NCBI GenBank assembly: GCA_023436605.1 | Contig: JAEZIQ010000165.1 | Location: forward strand, 1 to 13,670 | Length of the DNA stretch: 13,670 nt | From: Actinomycetes bacterium | Lineage (GTDB): Bacteria > Actinomycetota > Thermoleophilia > Solirubrobacterales > 70-9 | Direction of reading: 5' to 3' | In this document: piece after piece, positions 7,805 to 13,670 of the stretch | Numbering within the stretch: position 1 is the stretch's first letter | How the letters are laid out: the number at the start of each line of letters is the position of its first letter | Position numbers and translations under genes: made by a program | The notes under the pieces: generated by a model | What the model saw: only the letters and a program-made list of their open reading frames with translations | Database searches by the model: none | What the model was told of the DNA's origin: nothing

Positions 7805-8401
7805 CTAGAACTGGCCGCCAGGACTGCGGGCGACAAACCTGCCCGAAGTCGAACGCGGGCTGGTGCTCCAGCCGGGGCCGTTGCCCGGAGTCATCGACGT
7901 GTCGAAGCGCAGGCCAGCCACGATCATGTAGGCGTGGCTCGGGTTCGAGTACACCGTGATCCAGCGGCCCTTGCCGCGCTTGCCCCAGCTCATGTAGCCG
8001 GTCGAAGCCATCGGTGAGCTGACGAAACGGCCACCGCGGAGGGCGAAACTGACCGAACCGGAGCAGTCATAGCCACTGTCGAAGAAGCTGCCGTGGCCAC
8101 CACCGTAGCGGTAGGGCTTGTTGCGGATCTTGTTGGCCCAGGCGATTACCTTCTTGACTCGGGCCGGGGCGGTGGCGGGAGCGTAGGCTTTGCCGTTGAT
8201 CAGGCGGGCCTTGCGCACCGGCTTGCAGGCGGAGCTGCCCACCGTCAGGCCACCACTTGCCGAAGCGGGCTTGCAGGCGGCCGCCGAGGCATTTGAGGGA
8301 GCGCCAAGCGAAAAGAGAGTCAGGCAGGCAAACAAGCCGGCCAGACCTGCGGCAAAGGCGCGTGCGAACGATCTCTTTTTTTCAGGGGTCGAGGGGAAGA
8401 T
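7805..8401 (-). CDS. Secreted NlpC/P60-type cell-wall hydrolase
   Basis: A peptidoglycan endopeptidase-like protein of the NlpC/P60 cysteine-peptidase fold. The domain covers about residues 78-195, with catalytic Cys113 in YDCSGS preceded by KPYRYGGGHG, and His156 in PSHAYM. The start is unusual. The first conventional codon, TTG at 8335, would remove the positively charged end of the signal peptide. The frame stays open upstream, with AAGGAG placed 6 nt before an ATC codon at 8401 and no ATG, GTG or TTG between. Starting there gives a textbook Sec signal (charged EKKRSFAR, hydrophobic 15-34, cleavage near SNASAAA) and 198 residues. A c-di-AMP riboswitch directly upstream fits known actinobacterial practice, where this RNA controls wall hydrolases. 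ATC initiation is inferred; a sequencing error is possible. Confidence 0.85.
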   Translation of the reverse strand: MFPSTPEKKRSFARAFAAGLAGLFACLTLFSLGAPSNASAAACKPASASGGLTVGSSACKPVRKARLINGKAYAPATAPARVKKVIAWANKIRNKPYRYGGGHGSFFDSGYDCSGSVSFALRGGRFVSSPMASTGYMSWGKRGKGRWITVYSNPSHAYMIVAGLRFDTSMTPGNGPGWSTSPRSTSGRFVARSPGGQF

Positions 8402-8407
8402 GCCGAT

Positions 8408-8413
8408 CTCCTT
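8408..8413 (-). promoter_or_regulatory. Ribosome binding site of the NlpC/P60 gene
   Basis: A strong AAGGAG within aaaaaggag lies about 7 nt after the riboswitch and 6 nt before the ATC at 8401. It is the best ribosome binding site in the window and the main reason to place the start there rather than at TTG 8335, 73 nt downstream. Confidence 0.7.
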
Positions 8414-8419
8414 TTTCTT

Positions 8420-8541
8420 GCCTGCGGGGTTAGCTGACGGGCTGGCGCTTAGGGAGTAGCGCTCTCACCAATCTGGTGGGTTCGCCCCAACTGCCTGGGT
8501 CCCCCGCTTCCCGGCCCAGTCGGGCCCGGAACTCGGCGTAT
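8420..8541 (-). ncRNA. c-di-AMP riboswitch (ydaO/yuaA)
   Basis: Read on the minus strand, the region carries the conserved blocks of the ydaO/yuaA aptamer in order: a CGCCGAG start (8532-8538), GCGGGGGACCCA (8496-8507), GGGGCGAACC (8479-8488), and the hallmark 3' block CCCGTCAGCTAACC (8428-8441) leading into CGCAGGC. Hairpins lie between the blocks (for example ccacc-agat-tggtg and gcgct-actcccta-agcgc). The 5' GCC and 3' GGC can close P1. Known members bind cyclic di-AMP and turn expression off. Only about 7 nt separate the aptamer from the ribosome binding site and no intrinsic terminator is visible, so control of translation start is more likely than attenuation; that is inference. Confidence 0.9.
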
Positions 8542-8559
8542 CGGTTTACTGAATCACGA

Positions 8560-8565
8560 AGTGTA
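8560..8565 (-). promoter_or_regulatory. Possible -10 box of the riboswitch transcript
   Basis: TACACT on the minus strand would start transcription near 8553, about 15 nt before the first aptamer block. No convincing -35 is visible. Confidence 0.3.
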
Positions 8566-8658
8566 GAGCATTTCTTAACACTTTGCTCACATAAGGGAAC
8601 TGCATGGCGGCCGGCTGCGCCAGCCGTCGAACCGGGAGAAAAGGTCCTTGTGGCGATA

Positions 8659-8664
8659 TAGGCT
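8659..8664 (+). promoter_or_regulatory. Possible -10 box of rpiA
   Basis: TAGGCT fits TANNNT and ends 7 nt before the GTG at 8672, a spacing close to the 6 nt seen for three other genes here. No -35 is seen. If real, it supports the GTG start over the TTG at 8648. Confidence 0.35.
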
Positions 8665-8671
8665 CACGGAC

Positions 8672-9379
8672 GTGAAAGAAGCCCGTCATAGAGAAGTCAC
8701 CTTCGAACCGTTCACCGCCTCGGAGATCTCCAATTACGAAGCGAAGTTCAAAGCCGCCGAGGAAGTCGCCGCGCTGGCCGAATCCGGCCAGGTGATCGGG
8801 GCAGGGTCTGGATCGACCGCCTTCCTGGCGGTCCGGGCAATCGCCTCGCGGGTGCGGCGCGGCGAGCTCCATGACATTCGCCTGATTCCCACCTCGCTTG
8901 AGTCCGAACTGACGATCACCGGGCTTGGCCTCGTCCAGGCTGACCTGGCCGAAGTCGCCCCTGACTGGCTCTTTGACGGCGCCGATGAAGTCGATCCGGA
9001 CGGAAACCTGATCAAGGGCCGGGGCGGGGCACTCTTCCGGGAGAAACTGCTCTTTTCGGCCTGCCAGCTCCGCCGGGTTCTGATTGACCCTTCAAAGCGG
9101 GTCGAGCGACTGGGGACGAAATTCGCGGTACCGGTCGAGGTCGTGCCCCGGGCGGCGGCCGTGGCGACCGCCGGACTGAAGTCGCTCGGAGCGACGGAAA
9201 TCGTGATCCGGACCGGTTCAGGTAAAGACGGTCCGGTTCTGACCGAGCAGGGGAACCTGCTGATCGACTGCCGCTTCGACCAGATCGAAGCGGGTCTCGA
9301 GGGCGAGATAAACCTGATCACCGGAGTCCTCGACTCCGGCCTATTCCAGAACTATTCCCCCGAGATCATCACGGCCTGA
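8672..9379 (+). CDS. rpiA: Ribose-5-phosphate isomerase A
   Basis: A cytoplasmic enzyme that interconverts ribose 5-phosphate and ribulose 5-phosphate in the non-oxidative pentose phosphate pathway. The family motifs are clear, counting from GTG 8672 (235 residues): the phosphate loop GAGSGSTAF (43-51), SLESE (75-79), the active-site DGADEVD (102-108), LIKGRGGALFREK (113-125) with catalytic Lys115 and Glu124, and the C-terminal ITGVLDSGLF. The tail after GLF is short compared with E. coli RpiA. The start is uncertain. GTG 8672 follows a TANNNT box, while TTG 8648 has GGAG 9 nt upstream and adds 8 residues; either way there is an N-terminal extension of about 25 residues before the usual family start. 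It is a single gene, transcribed divergently from the riboswitch-NlpC unit. Confidence 0.93.
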   Translation: MKEARHREVTFEPFTASEISNYEAKFKAAEEVAALAESGQVIGAGSGSTAFLAVRAIASRVRRGELHDIRLIPTSLESELTITGLGLVQADLAEVAPDWLFDGADEVDPDGNLIKGRGGALFREKLLFSACQLRRVLIDPSKRVERLGTKFAVPVEVVPRAAAVATAGLKSLGATEIVIRTGSGKDGPVLTEQGNLLIDCRFDQIEAGLEGEINLITGVLDSGLFQNYSPEIITA

Positions 9380-9381
9380 CT

Positions 9382-9430
9382 GCTCGGTGACGCGTCGTGG
9401 TCGTCAGGGAACCACACCGCGTCACCGAGC
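9382..9430. terminator. Long hairpin after rpiA
   Basis: The 13-nt arms gctcggtgacgcg (9382-9394) and cgcgtcaccgagc (9418-9430) pair perfectly. After a 2x2 internal loop a 5-bp upper stem (gtggt / accac) continues. It starts 3 nt after the rpiA stop and lies between convergent genes, so bidirectional termination is likely. No T-run follows. Confidence 0.65.
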
Positions 9431-9436
9431 GAGTGC

Positions 9437-9470
9437 GGGTTGGACTCCGCCGGATGGAGTTGAGGAACCC
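9437..9470. terminator. Second hairpin between rpiA and the ABC permease
   Basis: Outer arms gggtt / aaccc (9437-9441 / 9466-9470) and inner arms actcc / ggagt (9444-9448 / 9456-9460) form an interrupted stem. It lies just after the 3' end of the minus-strand ABC operon and could end that transcript. Weaker than the neighbouring hairpin. Confidence 0.4.
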
Positions 9471-9484
9471 CTCCCGACTTGCAT

Positions 9485-10261
9485 CTAGATAATCAGGCGC
9501 CGGCCGAGGCGCCTGATCGCGACGCGCCACAGGACCGTGGCGAGGATCAGCAGGCCGAGGAAGCGGAGGGCGTCGACGGCTTCGAGTCCGAAGCAGGCAC
9601 CGCGGACCAGTTCGACCAGCTGGTAGAGCGGGTTGAACTGGGCCGCGACCTGAAATCCCTGCGGCAGCTGGTCGATCGGGAAGAAGGTGCCGGCCACCAG
9701 GAACAGGGGGGTGATGACCAGGGTGGTGACGTAGTTGAACTGGTCGATCTTCGAAACCGAGGCCGCCATCGTGATGCCGAAGGCGGAGAAGGCGAGGGCT
9801 GTGACGAACGCGAAGATCGGGACCAGCAGCATGGTCAACTTCGGTTCGAGTCCGAAGAACATGGTCACGATCAGCGGGAAGCAGCCGAAGACCGCGGAGC
9901 GCAATCCGATCCACAGCATCTCTGCCGTGACCAGCTCCTCGACGTCGACCGGGGCCGCAAGGATCGCGTCGTAGGTGCGCTGGAAGCGTTCCTTCACGAA
10001 GGTTCCGAACATCGCGGGTAGGGCGGAGGAGAACACGACCGCGGTCGCAACCAGTCCGGTGCCGACGAACTGGACGTACTCGATCCCGTCAACGTCGGCG
10101 ACCAGGGTCGAGCCGAGCCCGAGGCCGAAGGCGAGCAGGTACACGACCGGCTCGAAGGTGCTGGTGAAGGCGGTCGACTTCCAGAAGGTTCGGAAGTTGG
10201 CCAGCTCCCGGCCCATCACGGCGAGGATCACGGCTGGCTCGAGGCGGCGCACGGGCCTCAT
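9485..10261 (-). CDS. ABC-2 type permease (NodJ/DrrB-like)
   Basis: A 258-residue integral membrane subunit of an ABC exporter. About six membrane segments can be placed: 36-53, 62-84, 120-137, 143-168, 178-196 and 231-248. The segment FNYVTTLVITPLFLVAGTFFPIDQLP (175-200, in part) is the signature of NodJ/DrrB-type ABC-2 permeases, as is the cytoplasmic ERFQRTYDAILAAPV coupling region (91-105). The ATG at 10261 has a strong GAGGAGG and overlaps the ATPase stop in ATGA, so the pair is translationally coupled and forms one transporter. Related systems export lipo-oligosaccharides (NodIJ) or anthracyclines (DrrAB); the cargo here is unknown. Nodulation itself is not implied. Hairpins follow the gene. 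Confidence 0.92.
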   Translation of the reverse strand: MRPVRRLEPAVILAVMGRELANFRTFWKSTAFTSTFEPVVYLLAFGLGLGSTLVADVDGIEYVQFVGTGLVATAVVFSSALPAMFGTFVKERFQRTYDAILAAPVDVEELVTAEMLWIGLRSAVFGCFPLIVTMFFGLEPKLTMLLVPIFAFVTALAFSAFGITMAASVSKIDQFNYVTTLVITPLFLVAGTFFPIDQLPQGFQVAAQFNPLYQLVELVRGACFGLEAVDALRFLGLLILATVLWRVAIRRLGRRLII

Positions 10262-11148
10262 TCGGCCTCCTCACCGGTCAGCATCACGAAGACGTCCTCG
10301 AGCGAACCGGCCCGGTGGACCGCGTCCTGGGGGATCAGTCCCGGCGCTGCCGTTTCGGCGCCGAGTATCGCGATCGCCGGTCCGGCGGGTCGGACTCTGA
10401 GTCCTTCGCTTTCGACCTGGTGGCGGATTTCGGCCAGGCGGTCGGGGGGTCCATAGACTTCGGCCGTTTTTTGACCGGCGTGCTCGGCGATCAGCTCGGA
10501 CGGCGTTGCCCGGGCGATCACCTTGCCCTGTGAGACCACCGCCACCTCGTCGGCCAGGCGCTCGGCCTCCTCGATGTAATGGGTCGACATCAGGATCGTC
10601 GTTCCCTTCGACCGGAGGTTGTCGATCAAGGTCCAGAGCTCGGTCCGGATCTGGGGGTCGAGGCCGACGGTCGGTTCATCGAGCAGCAGCAGTTTCGGTT
10701 CGTGGACCAGCCCGCGGGCGAGCAGCAGGCGACGGCGCATCCCGCCGGAGAGCTTGTCGACGGCATCCTTGCGGCGGTCGGTCAGGCGAGCGATCTCCAG
10801 CGTGCGTTCGACTGCGGCACCGACATCCTCGACCCGGTAGAGCCGCGCGAAAACCGCGAGGTTCTCTTCGACCGTGACGTCGATGTCCAGGTTGTCGAGC
10901 TGGGGCACCACACCCATGCCGGCTCGGGCGTTCTTGGCTTCCGCGGGAAGATCGAACCCGAGGACCCGGATTACGCCGGAATCGGGAATCGCCTGTCCGG
11001 TCAGCATCTTCATGGTGGTCGACTTGCCGGCGCCGTTGGGTCCGAGCAAACCGAGGCAAATGCCCTCGTCGACAACCAGGTCGAGACCGTCGACGGCCTT
11101 GATCGGTCCGAAGCTCTTGGTCAGGCCGTGAAGTTCGATCGCGGGCAT
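10258..11148 (-). CDS. ABC exporter ATPase (NodI/DrrA-like)
   Basis: The 296-residue nucleotide-binding subunit partners the permease gene it overlaps. Counting from ATG 11148: Walker A GPNGAGKST (36-44), Q-loop Gln83 in VVPQLDNLD, signature LSGGM (133-137), Walker B LLLLDEP with D157-E158, D-loop VGLD, and H-loop His190 in MSTHYIEEA. VVPQLDNLD is typical of the NodI/DrrA drug- and lipid-exporter branch. A C-terminal extension of about 80 residues follows the catalytic core, also typical of that branch. The TTG at 11160 would add four residues but sits inside an inverted repeat, so ATG 11148 is preferred; neither has a good ribosome binding site. The AI-2E-family gene diverges from it with a 67-nt gap. 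Confidence 0.93.
   Translation of the reverse strand: MPAIELHGLTKSFGPIKAVDGLDLVVDEGICLGLLGPNGAGKSTTMKMLTGQAIPDSGVIRVLGFDLPAEAKNARAGMGVVPQLDNLDIDVTVEENLAVFARLYRVEDVGAAVERTLEIARLTDRRKDAVDKLSGGMRRRLLLARGLVHEPKLLLLDEPTVGLDPQIRTELWTLIDNLRSKGTTILMSTHYIEEAERLADEVAVVSQGKVIARATPSELIAEHAGQKTAEVYGPPDRLAEIRHQVESEGLRVRPAGPAIAILGAETAAPGLIPQDAVHRAGSLEDVFVMLTGEEAE
10266..10272 (-). promoter_or_regulatory. Ribosome binding site of the ABC permease
   Basis: GAGGAGG on the minus strand lies 4 nt before the ATG at 10261, inside the last ATPase codons (the Glu-Glu tail). It supports translational coupling of the pair. Confidence 0.75.
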
Positions 11149-11158
11149 CGGAGCAGTC

Positions 11159-11196
11159 AATCAGACCGCATGCGTGGGTGAAGGAAGCGTCTGATT
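11159..11196. promoter_or_regulatory. Inverted repeat between divergent ABC and AI-2E genes
   Basis: The arms aatcagac (11159-11166) and gtctgatt (11189-11196) are exact reverse complements with centres 30 bp apart, about three helical turns. A small palindrome cgcatgcg (11167-11174) lies between them. This is a candidate two-site operator; no regulator gene is adjacent. Confidence 0.45.
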
Positions 11197-11203
11197 TCGG
11201 CGC

Positions 11204-11209
11204 TAGCCT
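11204..11209 (+). promoter_or_regulatory. -10 box of the AI-2E-family gene, probably leaderless
   Basis: TAGCCT ends 6 nt before the ATG at 11216, the same distance as for both TetR genes. There is no Shine-Dalgarno sequence before this ATG. Confidence 0.45.
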
Positions 11210-11215
11210 TCATCC

Positions 11216-12313
11216 ATGTTCGCGGCCCCCGATTGGCTTCGCAACCTTGGCCTGAGTTCATGGTTCCTGGTCGGGATCGCGATCCTCCTGCTTTCCCTGG
11301 TCTGGCTTGCTTCTTTGACGGATGTGATCGTCGTCCCGGTAATCGTCGCTTCGATCGTAGGGGCGGTCGGATCACCGCTGGTCTCGAAGATGAAAAGCCA
11401 CGGAGTGCCGCGGGGGATCGGGGCGATCCTGGTCATGCTGCTGCTGGTCCTGATCGGCGCGGTCTGCACCGTGATGGTGGTAAACGGGATCGTGGCGGAG
11501 GTCCCCGACATCAGCCGCGATCTCGACAAGGCCACCGACGAGCTTGGCTCCTTCCTGACCGATCAGGGGATCAACGAAAAGCAGGTCGAGAAGGCGAAGG
11601 AAGGTGCGAAGCAGGGGGCCACCTCAAGCATCGGGACACTCCTGAGTGGTCTGCTCTCCGGGATAGCCGGGCTGTCGTCCGCCTTGTTTTTCCTGGCGAT
11701 GGTCCTGCTCAGCTCGTTTTTCATGCTCAAGGACGGGCCGGTGATCCGCGCCTGGGCCGAGAAGGCGACCGACCTGCCCCCGCCGATCGCGCACATGGTT
11801 TTCGGGCAGATGATTGCTTCGTTACGGGGTTACTTCGCCGGAGTGACGATCGTCGCGGCCTTCAGCGCAGTGGTGGTGATGATCGGTGGCTTGATCATCG
11901 GTGTACCCCTGATCGGGACGATCGGGATCGTCACCTTCGTGGCCGGCTACATCCCCTACCTCGGTGCCTGGACGGCGGGAATCTTCACAGTCCTGCTCGC
12001 CTACGGGTCGGGTGGAACCGATGCGGCCCTCGGCATGGCGGTGGTCCAACTCCTTGCCAACGGGATTCTTCAGCAGATGGTCCAGCCGTTTGCGATGGGC
12101 AGCACCCTGGGCATTCACCCCCTGGCGGTGTTGGTGGTGACGATCGCAGGGGGAGCCCTGTTCGGTTCGATCGGGCTCATCGTCGCGGCGCCCCTGGTCG
12201 CGGCCGCGAGCGGGATCGTCAAGGATCTGAAGATCCTGAATGCACCTGAAGAAGCTGGTCGATCAGTTGATAGTGCTGAACCAGGCGCTGCACCGACAAC
12301 AAGCCTGACTTGA
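11216..12313 (+). CDS. AI-2E family (PerM/UPF0118) membrane permease
   Basis: The 365-residue polytopic protein matches the AI-2E transporter family. Two N-terminal helices (about 15-34 and 36-56) and a third (67-93) precede a charged, probably extracytoplasmic segment (95-135). Then come helices at 147-170, 207-233, 234-262, 270-284 and 300-332. Family landmarks are GYIPYLGAW (244-252) and QQMVQPFAMGSTLGIHPLAV (286-305). Characterised members act on autoinducer-2 or as Na+/H+ antiporters, so the substrate cannot be set from sequence. The conserved part ends near residue 340. The last 31 codons lie over the 3' end of the opposite TreT-like gene. The start fits a leaderless transcript from TAGCCT 11204-11209. 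Confidence 0.9.
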   Translation: MFAAPDWLRNLGLSSWFLVGIAILLLSLVWLASLTDVIVVPVIVASIVGAVGSPLVSKMKSHGVPRGIGAILVMLLLVLIGAVCTVMVVNGIVAEVPDISRDLDKATDELGSFLTDQGINEKQVEKAKEGAKQGATSSIGTLLSGLLSGIAGLSSALFFLAMVLLSSFFMLKDGPVIRAWAEKATDLPPPIAHMVFGQMIASLRGYFAGVTIVAAFSAVVVMIGGLIIGVPLIGTIGIVTFVAGYIPYLGAWTAGIFTVLLAYGSGGTDAALGMAVVQLLANGILQQMVQPFAMGSTLGIHPLAVLVVTIAGGALFGSIGLIVAAPLVAAASGIVKDLKILNAPEEAGRSVDSAEPGAAPTTSLT

Positions 12314-13661
12314 CCCGCTCGTGGGCGGCAGTTCCGATCCGCGACGCCCTCCCAGGGTCGGCCAGCAGACCATCGATCGCGGCCGCAAACGCCGGGAAGT
12401 CCCTTGCGTCGTCTATCAGGATGCCGGAAACACCGTCCTCGATCTGATCCTGAATTCCCCCTAGCCGGCTGGCGACCATCGGCCGGGACTTCCACATCCC
12501 TTCGGAAACGGTCAGGCCGAAGCCTTCGGCGAAGCTTTTCTGGACGATCACATCGGCGCGCCGCTGAATCGCATTGACCATGAAGGCGTTCTCTCCCAGG
12601 TCGGCCATCGGCAGACTGACCAGGTGGACCCGGGCACGCACCTCCTCCGGAAGTGCCCGGAACTGATCGACCAAAGCCGCGTGTACGGCCGCTCCTTCAG
12701 GGTCGTCGTCGACGCCGGAGCTGTCGGGTCCGACCAGGGCCAGATGAGCATCCGGATTCTGCATGTGCCGGGCGAAGATTGTGAGCAGGCCGCTGTGGTC
12801 CTTCAATTTGTCCCAGCGCGAAACCTGAACGACCAGGGGAGCGTCGAGCGGAAGGGGAGATTCCTGGACGATCGATGCCTTCCGGCTGACCTGCCCGGAA
12901 CCGTCGTCGGGGCGGGTGAAGACCGGGCGGGTTGCCGCGGGTTCGCCGCTGAAACCGATCTGTCCCAGGGTCGCGGCCAGAGTCGATCGGTCCATCGACT
13001 GGTTCTTGGGGGTGAAGGCGTCAATGCCGGGAGGGATGACCGAGGTCCGGTCCCGGTCGAGGTTGCCCCACACGTATTCCTGCCGCGAGAAGACGCAGCA
13101 GTCGGCGGCACCGACCAGGTCCCCCAGCCTCTCCTGGGCCTCGAGGGCGATTTCGTTAGGCAGGTCGATCCCGATGTGACATCGCCAGATCACCGTGGCG
13201 CCGGCTTCCTTTACGGCCGGCACCATCCCCGCGGTCTGCGGATCGTGGAGGATCACGATGTCCTCCGGTGAAACCTGGGCCGCGAATTCACGGGCGCTGT
13301 CGGCGAGGGCTTCCATGTAGGAGCTCAGCTCGTCGGGGCCGAACGGACCGCCGTCTCCGGGGTCACCGTGAAGTTGGTTGTGGATCCGTTTGGTCAGGTT
13401 GAAGAAGGCCGGGTCGTCAACTTTGAGAACCTGCCAGCGGGTGTCGACCCCGGAATCGAGCACGTAGGGGAGATAGGCGCGCAGCATCTCCGCGACTCCG
13501 CCCCCGCGTGAGGTCGAGTTGACGTTCCAGATCACCCGTCCGGCGAGGGAATCGCGGGCCGCGCTCGAAGCTTCGAGCACCGGGTCGAAGGCGGGACCGA
13601 GCAACTCCCGGTAACGGGCCAACGGCTGGGGCCTGAGGTCGACCTGTTCGGTCCTCGTCAT
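12219..13661 (-). CDS. treT: TreT-like trehalose synthase, GT4 glycosyltransferase
   Basis: The 480-residue GT-B enzyme resembles trehalose glycosyltransferring synthase, which joins a nucleotide-activated glucose to glucose to make trehalose. Supporting motifs are NVNSTSRGGGVAEML (46-60), the FFNLTKRIHNQLHG stretch (86-99), WRCHIGIDLP (159-168), the nucleotide-sugar site VSRWDKLKD (280-288), and the EX7E pair E379/E387 in AEGFGLTVSE. All lie in the expected order, and length matches actinobacterial homologues. The ATG at 13661 is 9 nt from the window edge with no ribosome binding site in view, and the frame stays open beyond it, so the start could lie outside. Its last 31 codons overlap the AI-2E-family gene on the other strand. 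Trehalose suits osmotic and drying stress. A related GT4 enzyme with another acceptor is the main alternative. Confidence 0.85.
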   Translation of the reverse strand: MTRTEQVDLRPQPLARYRELLGPAFDPVLEASSAARDSLAGRVIWNVNSTSRGGGVAEMLRAYLPYVLDSGVDTRWQVLKVDDPAFFNLTKRIHNQLHGDPGDGGPFGPDELSSYMEALADSAREFAAQVSPEDIVILHDPQTAGMVPAVKEAGATVIWRCHIGIDLPNEIALEAQERLGDLVGAADCCVFSRQEYVWGNLDRDRTSVIPPGIDAFTPKNQSMDRSTLAATLGQIGFSGEPAATRPVFTRPDDGSGQVSRKASIVQESPLPLDAPLVVQVSRWDKLKDHSGLLTIFARHMQNPDAHLALVGPDSSGVDDDPEGAAVHAALVDQFRALPEEVRARVHLVSLPMADLGENAFMVNAIQRRADVIVQKSFAEGFGLTVSEGMWKSRPMVASRLGGIQDQIEDGVSGILIDDARDFPAFAAAIDGLLADPGRASRIGTAAHERVKSGLLSVQRLVQHYQLIDQLLQVHSGSSDP

Positions 13662-13670
13662 GAGATGGAC

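Noticed and set aside
8338..8344. Lipoprotein reading of the NlpC/P60 protein (Cys after ASAAA)
   Set aside because: The residues before the Cys (AAA) do not fit a lipobox, which needs Leu/Val/Ile at -3; Sec cleavage is more likely.
9437..9470. Possible tRNA-like fold
   Set aside because: Only an interrupted hairpin; no cloverleaf, T-loop GTTC motif or CCA-proximal stem.
10579..11181. 200-residue plus-strand open frame opposite the ABC ATPase
   Set aside because: The minus strand has all ABC motifs; the plus frame is a high-GC shadow.
1..13670. CRISPR array, insertion sequence, prophage or toxin-antitoxin module
   Set aside because: No spaced repeat series, transposase, integrase or small paired genes were found.

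Overview
This is a GC-rich chromosomal segment. It most likely comes from an actinobacterium of the Thermoleophilia/Solirubrobacterales type. That placement is inferred from the lysine-rich beta domain on a secreted hydrolase, the style of the NlpC/P60 protein under a ydaO-type riboswitch, TANNNT boxes placed for leaderless transcripts, and a TreT-type trehalose synthase. No phage, insertion sequence, CRISPR array, tRNA or rRNA was seen, and gene density is ordinary for a chromosome.

Layout. (1) 1-2543, +: the 3' part of a gene for a large secreted alpha/beta-hydrolase-like protein, followed by two hairpins. (2) 2666-4785, +: a two-gene unit of a TetR-family regulator and a cytochrome P450 joined by an ATGA overlap. 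A 22-bp near-perfect palindrome and a -10 box directly precede the regulator. (3) 4798-7737: a minus-strand MMPL/RND membrane transporter that converges on the P450 with a 12-nt gap and diverges from a second TetR regulator. Their shared intergenic region carries nested inverted repeats and two symmetrically placed -10 boxes. (4) 7749-8565, -: a secreted NlpC/P60 cell-wall hydrolase under a c-di-AMP (ydaO/yuaA) riboswitch. Its best ribosome binding site points at an ATC codon. (5) 8672-9379, +: ribose-5-phosphate isomerase A, then long hairpins. (6) 9485-11148, -: an ABC exporter pair (permease and ATPase) of the NodJ/NodI, DrrB/DrrA type. (7) 11216-13661: an AI-2E-family permease (+) and a TreT-like glycosyltransferase (-) whose 3' ends overlap by 95 bp.

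How the genes may work together. The TetR/P450 and MMPL/TetR units look like two ligand-controlled modules for oxidising and exporting hydrophobic compounds or lipids. The riboswitch ties cell-wall hydrolysis to c-di-AMP, a signal of turgor and wall state. TreT makes a compatible solute and AI-2E-family permeases sometimes handle ions, so an osmotic theme is possible, but that is inference. The best leads are the riboswitch with its apparent non-canonical start codon, the recurring leaderless architecture, and the palindromic control regions. I found no clearly new multi-gene system.
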